From an uncultured Kangiella sp. (GTDB lineage Bacteria; Pseudomonadota; Gammaproteobacteria; Enterobacterales; DSM-103792), in assembly GCA_946480585.1 (NCBI GenBank), contig CAMLKQ010000041.1, positions 1 to 11,734 on the forward strand: a stretch of DNA of 11,734 nt, written 5' to 3'. The notes under the pieces were generated by a model, which made no database searches, was not told where the DNA came from, and was given only the letters and a program-made list of their open reading frames with translations. A program made the translations under genes and the position numbers. Positions 8,439 to 11,734 of this stretch are shown piece by piece (positions within the stretch are counted from its first letter, which is position 1; every line of letters begins with the position of its first letter).

Positions 8439-8464
8439 AGGCAACCTGAGCGAACCCTCAGAAA

Positions 8465-8492
8465 ACCATAGCAGTGGAATGCGGCTTTGCAA
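8465..8492 (-). promoter_or_regulatory. Candidate sigma70-type promoter of the MCP-STAS-REC/PP2C unit
   Basis: Minus strand has TTGCAA (8487-8492), a 16-base spacer and TATGGT (8465-8470). Each box matches four of six consensus positions. It lies between the terminator of phaR and the TTG start of the small MCP, the right place for a promoter of this unit. No better sigma54 or sigma28 site was seen in this gap. Confidence 0.3.
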
Positions 8493-8599
8493 TGTCGTAC
8501 AGCACAGCGGTGACGGCCACCGCATTCGATAATGCCGTGGCAGCAAGCAGTATGGAGCTGGTAGTAACCGGCGCCGGTTCGTTGAACCGTTGCGACAAA

Positions 8600-8626
8600 A
8601 CAAACGCCCGCAGAGCGGGCGTTTGT
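8600..8626 (-). terminator. Rho-independent terminator after phaR
   Basis: A perfect 12-bp stem (8600-8611 with 8615-8626) closes a three-base loop. Read on the minus strand it ends in TTTGTTTTGTC, a T-rich tail, so it is oriented to stop transcription coming from phaR, about 60 bases after that gene's stop codon. It separates phaR from the signalling block. Confidence 0.85.
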
Positions 8627-8688
8627 CATGGGGGAATGGCGCCTGGCTGAGCTGATGGGCTGACGCGCTTGTGTCGACTCTTTGCCGC

Positions 8689-9180
8689 TCAGCCCTTATC
8701 GGCCGGTTCGCCCGGTTCCGGCTCGGGGTTCTTGCGGGCTGGTTCGGCGCTGAAGAAGTTGCGCTGCATGGTCTTGAGCATGTTGAGGTTTTGCTCGGCG
8801 ATGTTCTGCATGAACTGCATCGGGTTGGCGGTCCACATCGCCTTGACCGGGTCGGTGGCGTCGCGGCGCTGGCTTTCGAACAGCTTCATGCTTTGTTCGA
8901 GAAAGCGGCCGGCCATGCCCTGCATGGAGTCGCCATACATGCGGATGCAGTGGCAGAGAATGTCGGTGCTGAAAATCGGGCTGCCTTTTTCTTCTTCTTC
9001 GGCAATGATTTGCAGCAGGGTGGCGCGGGTCAGATCTTCGTCGGTTTTGGCATCGACCACCCGGAACGGGGTGTAAGTCATCACCAGCTCCTTGATGTCA
9101 TTCAGCGTGATGTAGCTGCTGATGGCCGTGTCATAGAGCCGGCGGTTCGGGTACTTCTTGATCGTGCGGATGTCGGTCAT
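8689..9180 (-). CDS. phaR: Polyhydroxyalkanoate synthesis regulator PhaR
   Basis: Cytosolic DNA-binding regulator that in other bacteria also binds PHB/PHA and represses phasin and its own gene until polymer granules form. It has 163 residues from the chosen start. The N-terminal PHB_acc_N domain is unmistakable: IKKYPNRRLYDT at 7-18, SSYITL at 21-26, then DIKELV. The downstream part (about 68-142) has the Met- and Gln-rich helical PHB accumulation region (GRFLEQSMKLFE, then MQFMQNIAEQNL), and the tail is Pro/Glu-rich. A start eight codons upstream (ATG at 9204) is also open; I prefer 9180 because family members begin a few residues before the IKKYPN motif. Ribosome binding sites are weak at both. 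A small hairpin (CCCCG/CGGGG, 9215-9228) lies in the leader. No phaC, phaP or other polymer gene is in the window. It is apparently monocistronic. Confidence 0.92.
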   Translation of the reverse strand: MTDIRTIKKYPNRRLYDTAISSYITLNDIKELVMTYTPFRVVDAKTDEDLTRATLLQIIAEEEEKGSPIFSTDILCHCIRMYGDSMQGMAGRFLEQSMKLFESQRRDATDPVKAMWTANPMQFMQNIAEQNLNMLKTMQRNFFSAEPARKNPEPEPGEPADKG

Positions 9181-9262
9181 TTCCACGTAACACTCCAGCT
9201 CCATGTTGTGCGAGCCCCGTTCTCGGGGACGGATCGTTGCCGCTCGGGAAAGCGTTAATCGT

Positions 9263-9284
9263 CTGCGCCATATCCACGGCGCAG
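9263..9284. promoter_or_regulatory. Inverted repeat upstream of phaR, possible operator
   Basis: CTGCGCC (9263-9269) and GGCGCAG (9278-9284) form a perfect 7-bp inverted repeat with an eight-base spacer, about 80 bases upstream of phaR. As I recall, PhaR proteins bind TGC-rich sequences with CTGC/GCAG half-sites and often autoregulate, so this is a candidate PhaR operator. This is inference from position and half-site only. Confidence 0.35.
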
Positions 9285-9424
9285 CACCCGAGGATATTCA
9301 CGGCCGCTGCCCGGCACAAGTATTTCTGACGTGCCAGTTCTTTGGCGAATTGCGCCCGTGCAAGAAAGTCGGTGCTAACTTGGTAATTGGGTGACGAAAG
9401 TTTGACGGTTTTGCTCACGTTTGT

Positions 9425-9466
9425 CGCCCAGCGCGGCCGCCAATCCCTTGGCGACCGCGCTGGGCG
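9425..9466 (-). terminator. Long GC-rich hairpin after acs, probable terminator or 3' stabiliser
   Basis: Two 19-base arms (9425-9443 and 9448-9466) pair around a four-base loop, starting 14 bases after the acs stop codon. The only imperfect pair is a G-U wobble in the minus-strand RNA but a C-A mismatch in plus-strand RNA, so structure favours the acs transcript. No U tract follows, which is atypical for a rho-independent terminator; it could instead block 3' exonucleases or act with Rho. Confidence 0.6.
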
Positions 9467-9480
9467 CGACGGTGCGGCGG

Positions 9481-11427
9481 TCAGCGCACCAGCCGGTTGT
9501 CGATCAGCTGCTGCACCACCGACGGGTCGGCCAGCGTGCTGATGTCGCCCAGGTTGCTGAACTCGTTCTCGGCGATCTTGCGCAGGATGCGGCGCATGAT
9601 TTTGCCGGAGCGGGTTTTCGGCAAGGACGGCGCCCATTGGATGTAATCCGGCTTGGCGATGGCGCCAATCTCGCGCGCCACCGTCTGGCGCAGCGCCTCG
9701 ACCAGCTCTGGCGTGCCCTCGGTGCCCTGCTTCAGCGTCACGTAGGCATAAATGCCCTGGCCTTTGATGTCGTGCGGGCAGCCGACCACTGCCGCTTCCG
9801 CGACCAGGTGGTGCGCGACCAGCGCGCTTTCCACTTCGGCGGTGCCGATGCGGTGGCCGGAGACGTTCAGCACGTCGTCGACCCGGCCGGTGATCCAGTA
9901 ATAACCATCGGCATCGCGGCGGGCGCCGTCGCCGGTGAAGTACATGCCGGGGTAGGTCTTGAAATAGGTATCGATGAAGCGCTGGTGATCGCCATAGACC
10001 GTGCGCATCTGCCCCGGCCAGGAATCGAGCAGCACCAGGTTGCCGCTGACGGCACCGTCCTGCAGCACGCCGTTGGCATCGACAATGGCTGGCAACACGC
10101 CCGGCAACGGCTTGGTCGCTGAGCCCGGCTTCATCGCGGTGGCGCCCGGCAATGGCGAAATCAAAATGCCGCCGGTTTCGGTTTGCCACCAGGTATCGAC
10201 AATCGCGAGTTTGCTGTTGCCGACCACCCGGTGATACCACTCCCAGGCTTCCGGGTTGATCGGCTCGCCAACCGTGCCGAGCAATTTCAGCGACGCGCGC
10301 GACGACGATTGCACCGGGGCTTCACCTTCGCGCATCAGCGCGCGGATGGCGGTCGGCGCGGTGTAGAAAATATTGACCTTGTGCTTGTCCACCACTTGCC
10401 AGAACCGCGAGAAATCCGGGTACTGCGGCACGCCTTCAAACATCAGCGAAATCGCGCCATTGGCGAGCGGGCCATACACCACATAACTGTGGCCGGTGAT
10501 CCAGCCGACATCGGCGGTGCACCAGTGGACGTCGCCATCGTGGTAATCAAACACCACCTCGTGGGTGAACGAGGCCCAGACCAGATAACCACCGCTGGTG
10601 TGCAGCACGCCTTTCGGTTTGCCGGTTGAGCCCGAGGTGTACAGGATGAACAGCGGATCTTCCGCGCTCATGGTTTCCGGCGGGCAGTGCGCGCTTTCTT
10701 TCTCGACCAGCGTTTCGTAATTCAGATCGCGACCGTTGTGTTCCAGCCAGTGGGCGCCGGTGCGCTGCACCACCAGCACGTTCTGCACGCACTCGGTGCC
10801 TTTCTTGGTCAGTGCGGTATCGACCCAGGCTTTCAGCGGAATGGTTTTGCCACCGCGCAGACCTTCGTCGGCGGTGATGACGATTTTGCTCTGGCAATCT
10901 TCAATGCGGCCGGCCAGTGACTCCGGCGAGAAGCCGGCAAACACCACCGAATGCACCGCGCCAATGCGCGCGCAGGCAAGCATCGCCACTGCCGCCTCCG
11001 GAATCATCGGCAAATAAATGGTGACCCGATCGCCCTTCTTCACGCCGAGTTTTTTCAGCGCATTGGCGAGCTTGCAGACCCGCGCATGCAAATCGGTGTA
11101 GGTGATGTATTCGGCCGCTTCGTTCGGATTGTCCGGCTCCCAGATCAATGCGGTCTGGTTGCCGCGCTTGGCCAGATGCCGGTCGAGGCAATTCACCGAC
11201 ACGTTCAGTTCGCCGTCGTGATACCAGCGGATATGCAAATCGTCAGCGGCATAGCTGACATCCTTCACTTGCGTGTACGGCTTGCTCCAATCGAGCCGGC
11301 GGCCCAACTCGGCCCAGAACCGTTCCGGCTCGTCACCGTGCTGCTTGCACAGGCCCTCGTACAGCGCCGCGGTGACCTTGGTATGCGCCGCCATACTCGC
11401 CGGGACCGGATACACATGCTCGGACAT
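9481..11427 (-). CDS. acs: Acetyl-CoA synthetase (AMP-forming acetate-CoA ligase)
   Basis: Cytosolic enzyme making acetyl-CoA from acetate, ATP and CoA through acetyl-AMP, feeding the TCA/glyoxylate cycles. It has 648 residues from the chosen start, the usual length. ACS N-terminal domain about 20-80; adenylate-forming core with P-loop [11 protein letters not shown] at 263-273, WWQTETGG at 413-420 (acetate-pocket Trp414), TGDGA with Asp500, Arg515 and hinge/CoA region GHRIGTAE with Arg526; C-terminal lid with PKTRSGK, where Lys609 is the lysine acetylated by Pat and deacetylated by CobB in Salmonella. With ATG at 11427 these positions coincide with Salmonella Acs numbering as I recall it, and GGAGGAG sits six bases upstream; the ATG at 11442 lacks any ribosome binding site. 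Post-translational control by acetylation is likely. No actP, yjcH or CrbRS genes are visible. PhaR next door offers a thematic link through acetyl-CoA to PHB, but the genes are separately terminated. Confidence 0.97.
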   Translation of the reverse strand: MSEHVYPVPASMAAHTKVTAALYEGLCKQHGDEPERFWAELGRRLDWSKPYTQVKDVSYAADDLHIRWYHDGELNVSVNCLDRHLAKRGNQTALIWEPDNPNEAAEYITYTDLHARVCKLANALKKLGVKKGDRVTIYLPMIPEAAVAMLACARIGAVHSVVFAGFSPESLAGRIEDCQSKIVITADEGLRGGKTIPLKAWVDTALTKKGTECVQNVLVVQRTGAHWLEHNGRDLNYETLVEKESAHCPPETMSAEDPLFILYTSGSTGKPKGVLHTSGGYLVWASFTHEVVFDYHDGDVHWCTADVGWITGHSYVVYGPLANGAISLMFEGVPQYPDFSRFWQVVDKHKVNIFYTAPTAIRALMREGEAPVQSSSRASLKLLGTVGEPINPEAWEWYHRVVGNSKLAIVDTWWQTETGGILISPLPGATAMKPGSATKPLPGVLPAIVDANGVLQDGAVSGNLVLLDSWPGQMRTVYGDHQRFIDTYFKTYPGMYFTGDGARRDADGYYWITGRVDDVLNVSGHRIGTAEVESALVAHHLVAEAAVVGCPHDIKGQGIYAYVTLKQGTEGTPELVEALRQTVAREIGAIAKPDYIQWAPSLPKTRSGKIMRRILRKIAENEFSNLGDISTLADPSVVQQLIDNRLVR

Positions 11428-11433
11428 CTCCCT

Positions 11434-11440
11434 CTCCTCC
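11434..11440 (-). promoter_or_regulatory. Strong Shine-Dalgarno that fixes the acs start
   Basis: Minus strand GGAGGAG lies six bases before ATG 11427-11425. It begins right after the alternative ATG at 11442, so that upstream ATG would place the ribosome binding site inside the coding region. This supports the shorter, 648-residue Acs. Confidence 0.8.
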
Positions 11441-11561
11441 ATGGTGCTGGCTTACCGTTAATGTCCTGCCAGCTCGGGACTGAATTCGGTTGTTGTGTTT
11501 GCTGTCGGTGTTCTGTTTATCGTGTCGTCGCGCTGCAAGCCTGTTAGCCAGAGCCGCACTG

Positions 11562-11610
11562 CCTTCCCCCTCCCCCTTGACGGGGAAGGGCCGGGGAGAG
11601 GGTGACCCCT
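11562..11610. repeat. REP-like intergenic palindrome
   Basis: CCTTCCCC (11562-11569) pairs with GGGGAAGG (11582-11589), and a further CCCTCCCCC / GGGGAGAGGG pair overlaps it, so alternative hairpins are possible. The C-run/G-run pattern with CTCTCCCC-type arms resembles dispersed intergenic repeats found in many GC-rich proteobacteria. Only one copy is in this window, so the repeat status is inferred from its style. Confidence 0.5.
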
Positions 11611-11692
11611 CCGTCCATGCCCAAGCCAACAACCCTGCGTGGCGAGCTCTGTGAACAAACTAACGATCTATCCACCCACCCAGCACCCTCGT

Positions 11693-11730
11693 ACCGGACC
11701 TGCGAGCATGGCGCCAGCCACCGGTCCGGT
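11693..11730. repeat. Inverted repeat near the right edge
   Basis: ACCGGACC (11693-11700) and GGTCCGGT (11723-11730) are perfect 8-bp complements around a 22-base loop that itself contains the palindrome TGGCGCCA. No T tract follows within the window. It could be a hairpin belonging to a neighbouring transcript or a protein binding site; the context is cut off. Confidence 0.3.
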
Positions 11731-11734
11731 CAAC

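Larger units (their letters stand above)
11428..11734. other. Non-coding leader region of acs
   Basis: About 307 bases with no credible gene on either strand; short open frames here have no family resemblance or consistent ribosome binding site. It holds the acs Shine-Dalgarno, a GC-rich palindromic repeat at 11562-11610 and an inverted repeat at 11693-11730. I could not find a convincing sigma70 promoter; a near sigma54 match has the wrong spacing. Confidence 0.6.

Noticed and set aside
8525..8534. TCGATAA on the plus strand, part of a sigma28 (FliA) -10 box.
   Set aside because: No TAAA-like -35 element lies 15 bases upstream and no plus-strand gene follows.
9205..9424. Possible small protein or extra gene between phaR and acs.
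   Set aside because: Short frames on both strands lack ribosome binding sites and any recognisable motif; inverted repeats explain the structure seen.
9131..10240. Minus-strand open frame of about 369 codons spanning the acs 3' part, the intergenic hairpin and the phaR start.
   Set aside because: It runs out of frame through acs and phaR, is Arg/Pro-rich, and crosses the hairpin; both real genes are intact in other frames, so no frameshift or fusion is implied.
11534..11550. Sigma54-like site on the minus strand upstream of acs (TGGC, eight bases, TTGCA).
   Set aside because: Sigma54 promoters need seven bases between TGGC and TTGC; one extra base normally abolishes activity, so I do not call it.

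Overview
The window reads almost entirely on the minus strand and looks like chromosomal DNA of moderate-to-high GC content from a proteobacterium, most likely a gammaproteobacterium. Three things point that way: the chemotaxis gene order resembles the Pseudomonas aeruginosa Che2 / Vibrio cluster III type, there is an HsbR/HsbA-like partner-switch pair, and there is a PhaR-type polyhydroxyalkanoate regulator. I cannot name the genus. No tRNA, rRNA, CRISPR array, phage gene or insertion sequence is visible.

Right to left, i.e. in transcription order: (1) 11427-9481 acs, acetyl-CoA synthetase, closed by a long GC-rich hairpin and preceded by about 300 bases of non-coding DNA with a palindromic repeat. 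(2) 9180-8689 phaR, with an inverted repeat upstream that could be an operator and a rho-independent terminator downstream. (3) A compact signalling block: a small two-TM methyl-accepting protein (8427-7285), a STAS anti-anti-sigma factor (7264-6977) and a three-domain REC-PP2C-HATPase regulator (6976-5294). (4) After a 125-base gap, cheY (5168-4806), cheA (4788-2620) and cheW (2623-2147, ATGA overlap with cheA), then a large PAS-containing chemoreceptor (2095 to beyond the left edge). By synteny I would expect cheR, cheD and cheB to the left, outside the window.

How it may work together: the PAS receptor carries an N-terminal PAS with the FAD-binding residues of E. coli Aer and, after its HAMP domain, a second PAS with the heme-ligand His and oxygen-sensing Trp of P. 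aeruginosa Aer2. It would therefore be a double redox/oxygen sensor driving CheW-CheA-CheY. Next to it, a response regulator with both a PP2C phosphatase and an anti-sigma-type kinase domain would set the phosphorylation state of the STAS protein. The small MCP of that block has C-terminal features resembling CheZ (an FQDLxxQ helix and a short Phe-ending tail), suggesting that it may act on CheY-P or on the regulator's REC domain. These two receptors are the most interesting items. The functional proposals are inferences from residue conservation and gene order.
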